Below are positions 18,194 to 27,841 of a stretch of DNA of 64,000 nucleotides, in pieces. The notes beneath the pieces were generated by a model. That model had not been told where the DNA came from and made no database searches. It saw nothing but the letters and a program-made list of their open reading frames with translations. The DNA is taken from positions 1 through 64,000 of the forward strand of contig JAEYRD010000151.1 in assembly GCA_023435725.1 (NCBI GenBank). Reading direction: 5' to 3'. The first letter of the stretch is position 1, and the number at the start of each line of letters is the position of its first letter. Source of the stretch: Pseudomonadota bacterium. GTDB lineage: Bacteria > Pseudomonadota > Alphaproteobacteria > Rhizobiales > Xanthobacteraceae. A program made the translations under genes and the position numbers.

Positions 18194-19359
18194 GCCCCCA
18201 CATGCTGACCCGATCGCTGGACCGCGGCGCCACGATCTTCCTCACCGTCGTCGCGGCCTGCGGCATCCTGATCCCGCTCTCGAACCTGCTGCTGCCCGCG
18301 GGGTCGTTCCTGCAGGTGCCGACCTATCTCGTCGCGCTGTGGGGCAAGTATGTCTGCTACGCGATCCTCGCGCTCGCGATCGACCTGATCTGGGGTTATT
18401 GCGGCATCCTTTCGCTCGGCCACGGTGCGTTCTTCGCGCTCGGCGGCTACGCGATGGGCATGTATCTGATGCGGCAGATCGGCACCCGCGGCGTCTACGG
18501 CAACCCGATCCTGCCCGACTTCATGGTGTTCCTGAACTGGCAGAAGCTGCCCTGGTACTGGTACGGCTTCGACATGTTCTGGTTCGCGGCGCTGATGGTG
18601 CTGTTCGTGCCCGGCCTGCTCGCCTTCTGCTTCGGCTGGCTCGCTTTCCGCTCCCGCGTCACCGGCGTGTATCTGTCGATCATCACGCAGGCGATGACCT
18701 ATGCGCTGCTGCTCGCCTTCTTCCGCAATGATTTCGGTTTCGGCGGCAACAACGGCCTGACCGACTTCAAGGACATCCTGGGCTTCAACGTTCAGGCCGA
18801 AGGCACCCGCGCGGCGCTGTTCGCGTTGAGCTGCCTGGCGCTGATCGTCGGCTTCCTGATCTGCCGGTCCATCGTCTCGTCAAAGCTCGGCAAGGTGCTG
18901 ATCGCGATCCGCGATGCGGAATCGCGCACGCGCTTCCTCGGCTACCGCGTCGAATCCTACAAGCTGTTCGTGTTCACGGTCTCGGCCTGCATGGCCGGCG
19001 TTGCCGGCGCGCTCTATGTGCCGCAGGTCGGGATCATCAATCCCAGTGAATTCGCGCCGGGTAATTCGATCGAGGCGGTGATCTGGGTCGCGGTCGGTGG
19101 CCGCGGCACGTTGGTGGGCGCGGCGCTCGGTGCCGTCGTCGTCAACTACGCAAAGACGTTCTTCACTTCGGGTGTGCTCGCGCCCTACTGGCTGTTCATG
19201 CTGGGCGCGCTGTTCATCCTGGTGACGCTGCTGCTGCCGAAGGGCATCGTCGGCACCTTCAACGCCTGGTGGGAATCGTCGAAGGAAAAAAGCACCGCGG
19301 CGGCCATCGCGAGCGCGGCGGTCGAAGACGGCGTGACCGAACCGAAGATGGCGGAGTAG
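18190..19359 (+). CDS. urtC: Urea ABC transporter permease UrtC
   Basis: LivM-type permease of 389 residues, partner of UrtB. It has a run of hydrophobic helices, the conserved YCGILSLGHGAFFALGGYAM segment and an EAA-like loop (VLIAIRDAESRTRFLGY). The frame is open well upstream inside urtB, but the ATG at 18190 that overlaps the urtB stop is the natural start. The C terminus ends in a charged Ala/Glu-rich tail. Confidence 0.94.
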   Translation: MSPHMLTRSLDRGATIFLTVVAACGILIPLSNLLLPAGSFLQVPTYLVALWGKYVCYAILALAIDLIWGYCGILSLGHGAFFALGGYAMGMYLMRQIGTRGVYGNPILPDFMVFLNWQKLPWYWYGFDMFWFAALMVLFVPGLLAFCFGWLAFRSRVTGVYLSIITQAMTYALLLAFFRNDFGFGGNNGLTDFKDILGFNVQAEGTRAALFALSCLALIVGFLICRSIVSSKLGKVLIAIRDAESRTRFLGYRVESYKLFVFTVSACMAGVAGALYVPQVGIINPSEFAPGNSIEAVIWVAVGGRGTLVGAALGAVVVNYAKTFFTSGVLAPYWLFMLGALFILVTLLLPKGIVGTFNAWWESSKEKSTAAAIASAAVEDGVTEPKMAE

Positions 19360-19364
19360 GCGTA

Positions 19365-20126
19365 ATGAACGTCATGGACACCCGCGCGACTTCTGCGATG
19401 CTCTATCTCGACGGCGTGCACGTCTCCTTCGACGGCTTCCACGCCATCAACAATCTGTCGCTGACGCTCGCGCCCGGCGAGATGCGCGCGATCATCGGCC
19501 CGAACGGCGCCGGCAAGACCACGATGATGGACATCATCACCGGCAAGACCAAGCCGGACGAAGGCACGGTGCTGTTCGACGGCGTCACCGACCTGACGCG
19601 CCTGGATGAGACCCGCATCGCCGAGCTGGGCATTGGCCGCAAATTCCAGAAGCCGACGGTGTTCGAGAGCCAGACCGTGCAGGACAACGTCCTGCTGGCG
19701 CTCAATGTCGATCATAGCGTCAAGGGCACGCTGTTCTGGCGCGGCAGCAAGGTTGAGTCGGAGCGCATCGACAAGGTGCTGGAAACGATTCGTCTCACCG
19801 AGGCGCGCAATCGGTTGGCGGGCAGCCTCAGCCACGGCCAGAAGCAGTGGCTTGAGATCGGCATGCTGCTCGCGCAGGATCCGAAGCTCTTGCTGGTCGA
19901 CGAGCCCGTCGCCGGCATGACCGACGTCGAGACGCACCTCACCGCCGAACTGCTCAAGGAGATCAACAAGACCCACACCGTGATGGTGGTCGAGCACGAC
20001 ATGACCTTCGTGCGCGAGCTCGGCGTCAAGGTCACCTGCCTGCACGAAGGCACCGTGCTGGCGGAAGGCACAATCGACCAGGTCTCGTCCAACGAGCGGG
20101 TCATCGAAGTCTATCTGGGACGCTGA
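19365..20126 (+). CDS. urtD: Urea ABC transporter ATP-binding protein UrtD
   Basis: LivG-type ATPase of 253 residues. Walker A GPNGAGKTT, signature SHGQKQWLEIG (in place of the common LSGGQ) and Walker B LLLVDEPVAGM are visible. The variant signature is typical of UrtD. The start at 19365 has GGAG eight bases upstream and follows the urtC stop by five bases. It energises urea import with UrtE. Confidence 0.95.
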   Translation: MNVMDTRATSAMLYLDGVHVSFDGFHAINNLSLTLAPGEMRAIIGPNGAGKTTMMDIITGKTKPDEGTVLFDGVTDLTRLDETRIAELGIGRKFQKPTVFESQTVQDNVLLALNVDHSVKGTLFWRGSKVESERIDKVLETIRLTEARNRLAGSLSHGQKQWLEIGMLLAQDPKLLLVDEPVAGMTDVETHLTAELLKEINKTHTVMVVEHDMTFVRELGVKVTCLHEGTVLAEGTIDQVSSNERVIEVYLGR

Positions 20127-20129
20127 GCG

Positions 20130-20825
20130 ATGCTTGAGGTCAAGGATATCAACCTGTTCTACGGCGCGGCGCAGGCGCTGCGCGGCGTTTCCATCTCGGC
20201 CGAGCCGGGCAAGGTGACTTGCGTGCTCGGTCGCAACGGTGTCGGCAAGACTTCGCTCCTGCGCGCCATGGTCGGCCAGTATCCGATCTCGTCGGGCGCA
20301 ATCGTGCTCGACGGCAACGACATCACGGGCCTGAAGCCCTATGAGCGGGCTCGCAAGGGCATCGGCTTCGTGCCGCAGGGCCGCGAGATATTTCCGCTGT
20401 TGACCGTCGAAGAGAATCTGAAGACGGGCTTCGGCCCGCTCAAGCGCGAGGACAAGCACATTCCGGACGACGTGTTCTCGCTGTTTCCGGTGCTGCAATC
20501 CATGCTCGGCCGGCGCGGCGGCGATCTTTCCGGCGGCCAGCAGCAGCAGCTCGCAATCGGGCGTGCGCTGGTGATGCGACCGAAGCTGCTGCTTCTCGAC
20601 GAGCCGACCGAAGGTATCCAGCCCTCGATCATCAAGGACATCGGCCGCGCCATCTCGTATTTGCGCAACCTCGGCAATATCGCCATCGTGCTGGTCGAAC
20701 AATATCTCGACTTTGCCTGCGAACTCGGCGACAGTTTCGCCGTGATGGATCGAGGTGCGGTGAAATTCGCCTGCGACCGCTCCAATCTCGACGCGAGCGA
20801 AATCAGCCGCCAGATGGCGCTGTAA
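20130..20825 (+). CDS. urtE: Urea ABC transporter ATP-binding protein UrtE
   Basis: LivF-type ATPase of 231 residues. It has Walker A GRNGVGKTS, signature LSGGQQQQLAIGRAL and Walker B LLLLDEPTEGIQP; the last phrase is characteristic of UrtE. It begins three bases after the urtD stop. The urease structural cluster begins 51 bases downstream with ureD, so transport and hydrolysis are probably cotranscribed. Confidence 0.95.
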   Translation: MLEVKDINLFYGAAQALRGVSISAEPGKVTCVLGRNGVGKTSLLRAMVGQYPISSGAIVLDGNDITGLKPYERARKGIGFVPQGREIFPLLTVEENLKTGFGPLKREDKHIPDDVFSLFPVLQSMLGRRGGDLSGGQQQQLAIGRALVMRPKLLLLDEPTEGIQPSIIKDIGRAISYLRNLGNIAIVLVEQYLDFACELGDSFAVMDRGAVKFACDRSNLDASEISRQMAL

Positions 20826-20876
20826 GCCAAGAAATCGTAAGCCAGGAAATCTTGCCGCGACCGGCTGGGGAGGCGG

Positions 20877-21707
20877 ATGCGCAGCGAACTGTCAGTCACT
20901 TCCACCGTATTCGAGGCCAACCGCGCCCGCGGTGCGGTTCGGTTCGACGTGCATGCGCGCGACGGCGTGACCCGGCGCGGCGTCTTGCATGAATCCGGCT
21001 CGCTTCGCGTGCGCTTTCCCTCACCGGAAGGTCAAGGTCTGTCCGGCGTGTTCGTCAACACGGCCGGTGGGGTCGCCGGCGGCGATCGCTTCGACATCGA
21101 GATCGCGGCGGCCGACGCCGCACGCCTGACGCTGACGACGGCGGCGGCCGAGAAGATCTACCGTGCGCCTGGACCGGCGGCGCAGCTCAACATCGCGCTG
21201 AAGGTCGGCGCCGGGGCGCGTCTATCCTGGCTCCCGCAGGAGACCATCCTGTTCGACCGGGCTCGCGTGCAACGCTGCTTCGACATCGCGCTCGATGAAG
21301 CGGCCTCGCTCCTGCTCTGCGAGATCGTCGTGTTCGGCCGCACCGCCATGGGCGAGCGGATGGAGCAGGGTGAGTTCGTCGACCGCTGGCGGCTCTCCCG
21401 CGGCGGCAAGCTGGTCTTCGCAGAAACCGTCAGGCTCGATGGCAACATCGGCGCGAAACTTGCGCGATCGGCGGTCGCGAAGGGCGGCGCGGCGATCGGC
21501 ACGGCGCTGATCGTTCCCGGCGACGAGGCCCTGGTCGAGCGCATCCGAGAGGCGTCGGAATCATTCTCCGGCGAGGTCGGGATATCTGCCTGGAACGGCT
21601 TTGCAATGGCGCGGTTCTGTGCCCAAGATGCGGCGCACTTGCGCGCCGACATGATGGCTGTGCTGGCGCGCACCGGTGCGGTTTTGCCGCGGCTCTGGCT
21701 GAATTGA
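20877..21707 (+). CDS. ureD: Urease accessory protein UreD
   Basis: UreD/UreH family, 276 residues. It is the scaffold that binds apo-urease and receives nickel through UreF and UreG. The family signature GVFVNTAGGVAGGDRF and the segment LTTAAAEKIYR followed by LSWLPQETILFDRAR are clear. It comes first in the ureDABC order, typical of alphaproteobacteria. A short spacer with two near-identical AAGCCA(A/G)GAAATC segments lies between urtE and this gene. Confidence 0.94.
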   Translation: MRSELSVTSTVFEANRARGAVRFDVHARDGVTRRGVLHESGSLRVRFPSPEGQGLSGVFVNTAGGVAGGDRFDIEIAAADAARLTLTTAAAEKIYRAPGPAAQLNIALKVGAGARLSWLPQETILFDRARVQRCFDIALDEAASLLLCEIVVFGRTAMGERMEQGEFVDRWRLSRGGKLVFAETVRLDGNIGAKLARSAVAKGGAAIGTALIVPGDEALVERIREASESFSGEVGISAWNGFAMARFCAQDAAHLRADMMAVLARTGAVLPRLWLN

Positions 21708-21747
21708 TAACTGGCTGAATTGATGCGTTGAACGGAAGAGATTTCGC

Positions 21748-22050
21748 ATGAACCTGTCTCCCCGCGAAAAGGACAAGCTCCTGATCTCGATGGCGGCCAT
21801 CGTGGCCCGCCGCCGGCTGGATCGCGGCGTCAAGCTCAATCATCCCGAGGCGGTCGCGATCATCTCCGACTTCATCCTCGAGGGCGCGCGCGATGGCCGC
21901 ACCGTCGCCGAGCTGATGCAATCCGGCGCGCAGGTGCTCACCCGCGACCAGGTAATGCCCGGCATCCCCGAGATGATCCACGACATCCAGGTCGAGGCGA
22001 CCTTTCCGGATGGGACGAAGCTCGTCACCGTGCATGAACCGATCAGGTAG
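21748..22050 (+). CDS. ureA: Urease gamma subunit
   Basis: Gamma subunit of 100 residues, the smallest part of the (alpha beta gamma)3 urease. It has the family start MNLSPREKDKLLI and the pattern LNHPEAVAIISDFILEGARDG. GGAAGAG lies upstream of the ATG. It is followed after nine bases by ureB. Confidence 0.97.
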   Translation: MNLSPREKDKLLISMAAIVARRRLDRGVKLNHPEAVAIISDFILEGARDGRTVAELMQSGAQVLTRDQVMPGIPEMIHDIQVEATFPDGTKLVTVHEPIR

Positions 22051-22059
22051 GAGAGCGAC

Positions 22060-22365
22060 ATGATCCCCGGCGAACTCTTCATTCAGGACGGCGAGATCGA
22101 GCTCAATGCCGGCCGCAAGACCGTGACGCTGACGGTCGCCAACACTGGTGACCGTCCGATCCAGGTCGGCTCGCACTACCATTTCTTCGAGACCAACCCC
22201 GCGCTGACGTTCGACCGCAAGAAGGCCCGCGGCATGCGCCTCGACATCGCCGCCGGCACCGCCGTTCGCTTCGAGCCCGGCCAGACCCGCGACGTCCAGC
22301 TCGTCGCCATGGCCGGCAAGAAGACCATCTACGGCTTTCGCGGCGACGTGATGGGGAAGCTGTGA
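22060..22365 (+). CDS. ureB: Urease beta subunit
   Basis: Beta subunit of 101 residues with the family patterns MIPGELF, IQVGSHYHFFETNPAL and the C-terminal GFRGDVMGKL. GAGAG precedes the ATG. In most urease clusters ureC follows at once; here a hydrolase gene is inserted between them. Confidence 0.97.
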   Translation: MIPGELFIQDGEIELNAGRKTVTLTVANTGDRPIQVGSHYHFFETNPALTFDRKKARGMRLDIAAGTAVRFEPGQTRDVQLVAMAGKKTIYGFRGDVMGKL

Positions 22366-22422
22366 GCATAATGGGAACGAGCGCGGCCTGGCACGGTTGA
22401 GGCGAAAACGAAGGTATTTGCC

Positions 22423-22962
22423 ATGCTGTCCGCTATCCGCCTCATCTCCGAAGCTGCTGATCTTGCCGCGCGCCGGCACAACGGCATGGCGCGCAAGGGG
22501 CGGGGGAACGAGCCTTACATCAACCATCTTGCCGAGGTCGCGAACCTGCTTGCGGCAGCGACGGATGGTGCGGATGCCGAGCTCGTCGCAGCCGGCTGGC
22601 TGCACGATACGATCGAAGACACCGACACCACGCGCGAGGAGCTCGCGCAGAAAATGTCCCAACGTGTCGCCTCCCTCGTCGTCGAGTGCACCGACGATAT
22701 GAGTCTGCCGAAGGCCGAACGGCGGCGGCGGCAGGTGCTCGATGCGCCGAAAAAGTCAGCCGCGGCCAAGCTGATCAAGATCGCCGACAAGATCAGCAAC
22801 ATCGGCGCGCGCATTCATTCCGACCCCACCGCCGAGGAGCGCGACGATCTGGTCGACTACACCGGCTGGTCGGAGCAGGTGGTCGCGGGTTGCCGCGGCG
22901 GCAATCCATGGCTCGATCAGACATTCGACGAAGCGGTGCAACGAGCGAGGGCCTCGCTTTGA
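22423..22962 (+). CDS. MESH1-like HD-domain small alarmone hydrolase
   Basis: HD phosphohydrolase of 179 residues. It covers only the hydrolase half of RelA/SpoT proteins and matches the MESH1 (HDDC3) type in length. Likely metal ligands are His35 (YINHLAEVA), His61-Asp62 in LHDTIEDTD, and Asp122 in KLIKIADKISN. The internal pattern TDDMSLPKAERRRRQV also recalls MESH1. Known members remove pyrophosphate from (p)ppGpp, and MESH1 also dephosphorylates NADPH. It lies in the urease operon between ureB (57 bases) and ureC (37 bases), same strand. The fold is well supported; the substrate is inferred. Confidence 0.82.
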   Translation: MLSAIRLISEAADLAARRHNGMARKGRGNEPYINHLAEVANLLAAATDGADAELVAAGWLHDTIEDTDTTREELAQKMSQRVASLVVECTDDMSLPKAERRRRQVLDAPKKSAAAKLIKIADKISNIGARIHSDPTAEERDDLVDYTGWSEQVVAGCRGGNPWLDQTFDEAVQRARASL

Positions 22963-22999
22963 GCCCTCACACAACATTCAAACGCAAACGGGGCTTGTG

Positions 23000-24715
<1,716 letters not shown>

Positions 24716-24869
24716 AATAGCGTCTCGACGCATGTCCCGAGAGCGTGTCCCCAGAGTATGTTCCGAGCGCATAACCGCAGGGCGGCTTTTCCGGTTTTGC
24801 GTTCGATCCAGCCTAGTCTAATGTCCCGCCCGGTATCTTGCCTCAAAAGAAAAGCCGGGAGGATTTCTC

Positions 24870-25169
24870 GTGATCTACGTCGTTGCCACCCTGACCATCA
24901 AGCCCGAAACTCGCGCCGAATTCATTGCAGCCGCCACCGCCTGCATCAAGGAGACGCGGAAGGAGCCCGGCAATATCGCCTATGACCTGCATGAGAGCGT
25001 CACCGATCCCGCCAAGATGGTGTTCGTCGAGCAGTGGGAAAATGCCGAGGCTCTGGTGCCGCACCGGACCATGGAACACATGAAGACGTTCGGCCGCGTC
25101 GCGGTGAAGTGCTTCACGGCGCCGCCGAAGATCGAAGTGATCACGCCCGAGAAGGTCGACGTCCGTTAA
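24870..25169 (+). CDS. Antibiotic biosynthesis monooxygenase (ABM) family protein, copy 1
   Basis: ABM-fold (dimeric alpha-beta barrel) protein of 99 residues starting at GTG with GGGAGG upstream. The conserved opening MIYVVATLTIKPETRAEF and the central FVEQWENAEAL strand are typical. Members include quinol and heme monooxygenases and many proteins of unknown role. It lies 154 bases after ureC and 21 bases before a second, similar gene. Function in a urease operon is unknown to me. Confidence 0.8.
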   Translation: MIYVVATLTIKPETRAEFIAAATACIKETRKEPGNIAYDLHESVTDPAKMVFVEQWENAEALVPHRTMEHMKTFGRVAVKCFTAPPKIEVITPEKVDVR

Positions 25170-25190
25170 GCAAGAAGAGGGAACATCCCC

Positions 25191-25490
25191 ATGATCTACG
25201 TCATCGCCACCACGCCCATGAAGCCGGAAAACAAGGACGACTTCATCAAGGGGCACAAGGCCTGCACCGTCGAGACGCTGAAGGAGAAGGGCTGTCTCTC
25301 CTATGATGGCCACGTCAGTGTCAACAATCCGAACCTCTATGTGGTGGTCGAGCGCTGGGAGACACGCGAGGACCTCAACGCACATGCGAGGGCGCCGCAC
25401 ATGAAAGTGTGGCGGGAGTATTCCGCGCAGATGAAGACGGCGCCGACCGTGATCGAGATCATCAGCGACGGCAAGGTCGAGAAGCTCTGA
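25191..25490 (+). CDS. Antibiotic biosynthesis monooxygenase (ABM) family protein, copy 2
   Basis: ABM-fold protein of 99 residues, the same length as the gene before it. It shares the plan MIYVIATTPMKPENKDDF, then VVVERWETREDLNAH and a C-terminal IEIISDGKV strand. GAGGGAAC lies upstream. The two look like an old tandem duplication that has diverged. The ureE start follows within a dozen bases, so the pair is embedded in the urease transcript. Confidence 0.8.
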   Translation: MIYVIATTPMKPENKDDFIKGHKACTVETLKEKGCLSYDGHVSVNNPNLYVVVERWETREDLNAHARAPHMKVWREYSAQMKTAPTVIEIISDGKVEKL

Positions 25491-25502
25491 GGAATGACGC
25501 AC

Positions 25503-26141
25503 ATGATCCGGGCGACGCAGGTTAGGGGACAGCACCGTTTCACGGAAGCGCCGGCCGACACGGTCGTGCTCGATTTCGACGATCGGCACCGCCGTCGCAT
25601 GGCCATGACGGGGACGCGGGGACTCGAATTCCTGCTCGACCTGGAAAACGCCGTTGCGCTCCGCGGCGGTGATGCGCTGGTGCTGGAGGACGGCCGGCTG
25701 GTCGAAGTGGTTGCGGCACCAGAGCCGCTGCTCGAGATCCGCGGCCGCGATCCGCATCACCTCATCCGTGTCGGCTGGCACCTCGGCAATCGTCATCTGC
25801 CGACACAGATCATGGCCAAGAGCCTGCGCATTCGCCGCGATCACGTCATCGAGGCCATGGTGAAGGGCCTTGGTGCGCGCGTAATCGAGATCGAGGCGCC
25901 GTTCGATCCCGAAGGCGGCGCCTATGACGATGCGGGGCACGCGCACGGGCACGATGAGCATGCCCATCACGATCACGGGCATCACCACGATCATGGCCAC
26001 GGTCACCATGATCATCACGGCCATGAGCACCACGACCATGCCGCGCATGATCATGAGCACGATCACCACCATCACCACGACGAGCATTGCGACCATCCTG
26101 ACCATCACCACGGCCACAAGCATGCTCATGACCACAAATGA
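25503..26141 (+). CDS. ureE: Urease nickel metallochaperone UreE with long His-rich tail
   Basis: UreE of 212 residues. The N-terminal peptide-binding domain (about 1-70) and the metal-binding domain (about 70-140, with GWHLGNRHLPTQI) are normal. The C terminus has about 70 residues, of which I count 37 His, mostly alternating with Asp and Gly and including a short run of five His. It should hold many nickel ions. I chose the ATG at 25503, nine bases after GAGGA; an ATG at 25494 sits directly on that site and is less likely. The tail DNA also overlaps the start of ureF. Confidence 0.93.
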   Translation: MIRATQVRGQHRFTEAPADTVVLDFDDRHRRRMAMTGTRGLEFLLDLENAVALRGGDALVLEDGRLVEVVAAPEPLLEIRGRDPHHLIRVGWHLGNRHLPTQIMAKSLRIRRDHVIEAMVKGLGARVIEIEAPFDPEGGAYDDAGHAHGHDEHAHHDHGHHHDHGHGHHDHHGHEHHDHAAHDHEHDHHHHHDEHCDHPDHHHGHKHAHDHK

Positions 26142-26850
26142 GCGGGACAGCGCCGGTGACCTCGCCGAGCGCGAGGCGGCGGCGCTGTACCGGCTGATGA
26201 CGTGGCTGTCGCCGGCATTTCCGGTCGGCGGCTTCTCTTATTCCAGTGGCATCGAGTGGGCGGTCGAGGCGGACGACATCACCGACACCGCGACGCTCGC
26301 TGATTGGCTCGACGCGATGCTCGGCGACGGCTCGGGCTTTTGCGATGCGACGTTCCTCGTCCACGCCTTTCGCGCCGCCGAGGCCGGCGAGGAGGCCGCC
26401 TTAAACGATATCGCCGAACTCGCCGCGGCCTTCGTGCCGTCGCGCGAGCGGCAGCTCGAGACGACATCGCAGGGGCGCGCCTTCATCGATATCGCGCGTG
26501 CCGCGTGGGATGCCGATGGGCTGGACGCCATCGTTGCGGCGTGCAGTTCGCCGCTGGTCTATCCTGTGGCGGTCGGTGTGGTTGCGGCGATGCACGGCGT
26601 GCCGCTGGCGCCGACGCTGCATGCCTTCCTGCATGCGCTGGTCTCGAACTGGATTTCTGCGGCCAGCCGGCTCATTCCGCTCGGCCAGACCGACAGCCAG
26701 CGCGTGCTGGTGAGACTGGAAGCTGCCGTCGCCGCGACTGCAAATCTTGCGCTGAATGCGACGTTGGACGATCTCGGCAGCGCGACGTTCCGCGCCGACC
26801 TCGCCAGCCTTCGGCACGAGACGCAATATACGCGGCTGTTTCGCTCGTGA
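26128..26850 (+). CDS. ureF: Urease accessory protein UreF
   Basis: UreF of 240 residues, helical, acting with UreD and UreG to load nickel. The family pattern LMTWLSPAFPVGGFSYSSG is clear near the N terminus, and SAASRLIPLGQTDSQR lies near the C terminus. The frame runs far back through the ureE His-tail region as a Met/Thr-rich translation, which is an artefact of the CAT/CAC repeats. I chose the ATG at 26128 (MTTNERDSAG), overlapping ureE by 14 bases; 26122 is also possible. Confidence 0.92.
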   Translation: MTTNERDSAGDLAEREAAALYRLMTWLSPAFPVGGFSYSSGIEWAVEADDITDTATLADWLDAMLGDGSGFCDATFLVHAFRAAEAGEEAALNDIAELAAAFVPSRERQLETTSQGRAFIDIARAAWDADGLDAIVAACSSPLVYPVAVGVVAAMHGVPLAPTLHAFLHALVSNWISAASRLIPLGQTDSQRVLVRLEAAVAATANLALNATLDDLGSATFRADLASLRHETQYTRLFRS

Positions 26851-26871
26851 GCGGTGCGGCATTGAACCAGT

Positions 26872-26899
26872 CGTCGTCCCAGCCTTGCCCGGGACGACG
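26872..26899. repeat. Palindromic unit between ureF and ureG
   Basis: A perfect 9-base-pair inverted repeat (CGTCGTCCC / GGGACGACG) with a ten-base loop fills most of the 68-base gap. It resembles the GTCGTCCC...GGGACGAC units found elsewhere in the window and in related genomes. No U-run follows, so transcription can continue into ureG. Confidence 0.6.
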
Positions 26900-26918
26900 T
26901 TAAGAGAGAGCGAGCGAC

Positions 26919-27542
26919 ATGTCGAAATCTCACGGCCCCCTGCGTGTTGGTGTTGGCGGCCCCGTCGGATCGGGCAAGACCGCGTTGATGGATCTGCTCT
27001 GCAAGACCATGCGCGAGCACTACGACATCGCCGCGATCACCAACGACATCTACACCAAATGGGATGCGGAATTCCTCGTGCGCTCCGGCTCGCTGACGCC
27101 GGACCGCATCGCCGGTGTCGAGACCGGCGGCTGCCCGCACACTGCGATCCGCGAGGACGCCTCGATGAATCTGGCCGCGGTGGCGGATATGCGCGCCAAG
27201 TTTCCCGGGCTTGACCTCGTTCTGATCGAATCCGGCGGCGACAATCTCGCTGCCACTTTTTCCCCGGAGCTCGCCGACCTCACCATTTACGTCATCGACG
27301 TGGCGGCCGGCGACAAAATCCCGTCCAAGGGCGGCCCCGGCATCACCCGGTCCGACCTTCTCGTCATCAACAAGATCGATCTTGCGCCCCATGTCGGCGC
27401 CTCCCTTGAGAAGATGGATACGGACGCCAGGCGTATGCGTGGCGAGCGTCCCTTCGTCATGACCAACCTGAAGAAGAGCGAGGGGCTCGACCGCATCGTC
27501 GGTTTCATCGAGGCGAAAGGTGGCCTGAAACGGGCAGGCTGA
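26919..27542 (+). CDS. ureG: Urease accessory GTPase UreG
   Basis: GTPase of 207 residues of the SIMIBI class that powers nickel delivery to urease. It has P-loop GGPVGSGKTAL, the nickel-linked CPH motif in GGCPHTAIRED, ESGGDN, and the guanine-specificity NKID. GAGAGCGAGCG precedes the ATG. It is the last recognisable urease gene. I see no terminator in the 299 bases that follow. Confidence 0.97.
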   Translation: MSKSHGPLRVGVGGPVGSGKTALMDLLCKTMREHYDIAAITNDIYTKWDAEFLVRSGSLTPDRIAGVETGGCPHTAIREDASMNLAAVADMRAKFPGLDLVLIESGGDNLAATFSPELADLTIYVIDVAAGDKIPSKGGPGITRSDLLVINKIDLAPHVGASLEKMDTDARRMRGERPFVMTNLKKSEGLDRIVGFIEAKGGLKRAG

Positions 27543-27841
27543 CGGGCGCGACGTCGTGGCGCAGGCGCTTTCCGCTGTTAACGCTTGGGGCAAAGCTGCG
27601 ACCTGCGGAACAAATTTCGTACAAGGCAATTAACCACCTCCGGTGCCCGGAGCAAAGCCGTCCTGGTCAGACCATCGGCCGGGCGAATTAAGCTTTTCAG
27701 GCGACCCAAGTTGCGTACCGATGCCTCCTCCTCCATTATCGCCGCCACTGGAGTTCACCCTGTTTCGGCAGATGGCCGTTCGAGCGGCGTTTATATGCTC
27801 CGTGCTTATTGCCGACCTGCTGCTTTTGCCTGAGTAGTCGC
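27543..27841. other. Spacer between ureG and histidine kinase
   Basis: No secure gene or terminator is visible. A 38-residue frame at 27721-27837 (MPPPPLSPPLEF, then a hydrophobic stretch AAFICSVLIADLLLL) ends four bases before the kinase GTG. It has no clear ribosome binding site. It could be a small membrane peptide or chance. Confidence 0.3.

Noticed and set aside
24716..24869. Spacer between ureC and the first ABM gene as a possible riboswitch
   Set aside because: It has only short repeated words (CCGAGAGCG, TCCGAGCG) and no convincing conserved RNA core, such as a nickel-cobalt riboswitch.
25924..26127. Met/Thr/Ile-rich N-terminal extension of UreF
   Set aside because: It is the alternate-frame reading of the UreE His-codon array, not a real domain.
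25940..26130. Repetitive DNA in ureE that could suggest a CRISPR or satellite
   Set aside because: It is codon-level repetition of His, Asp and Gly in a conserved gene tail, without regular spacers.
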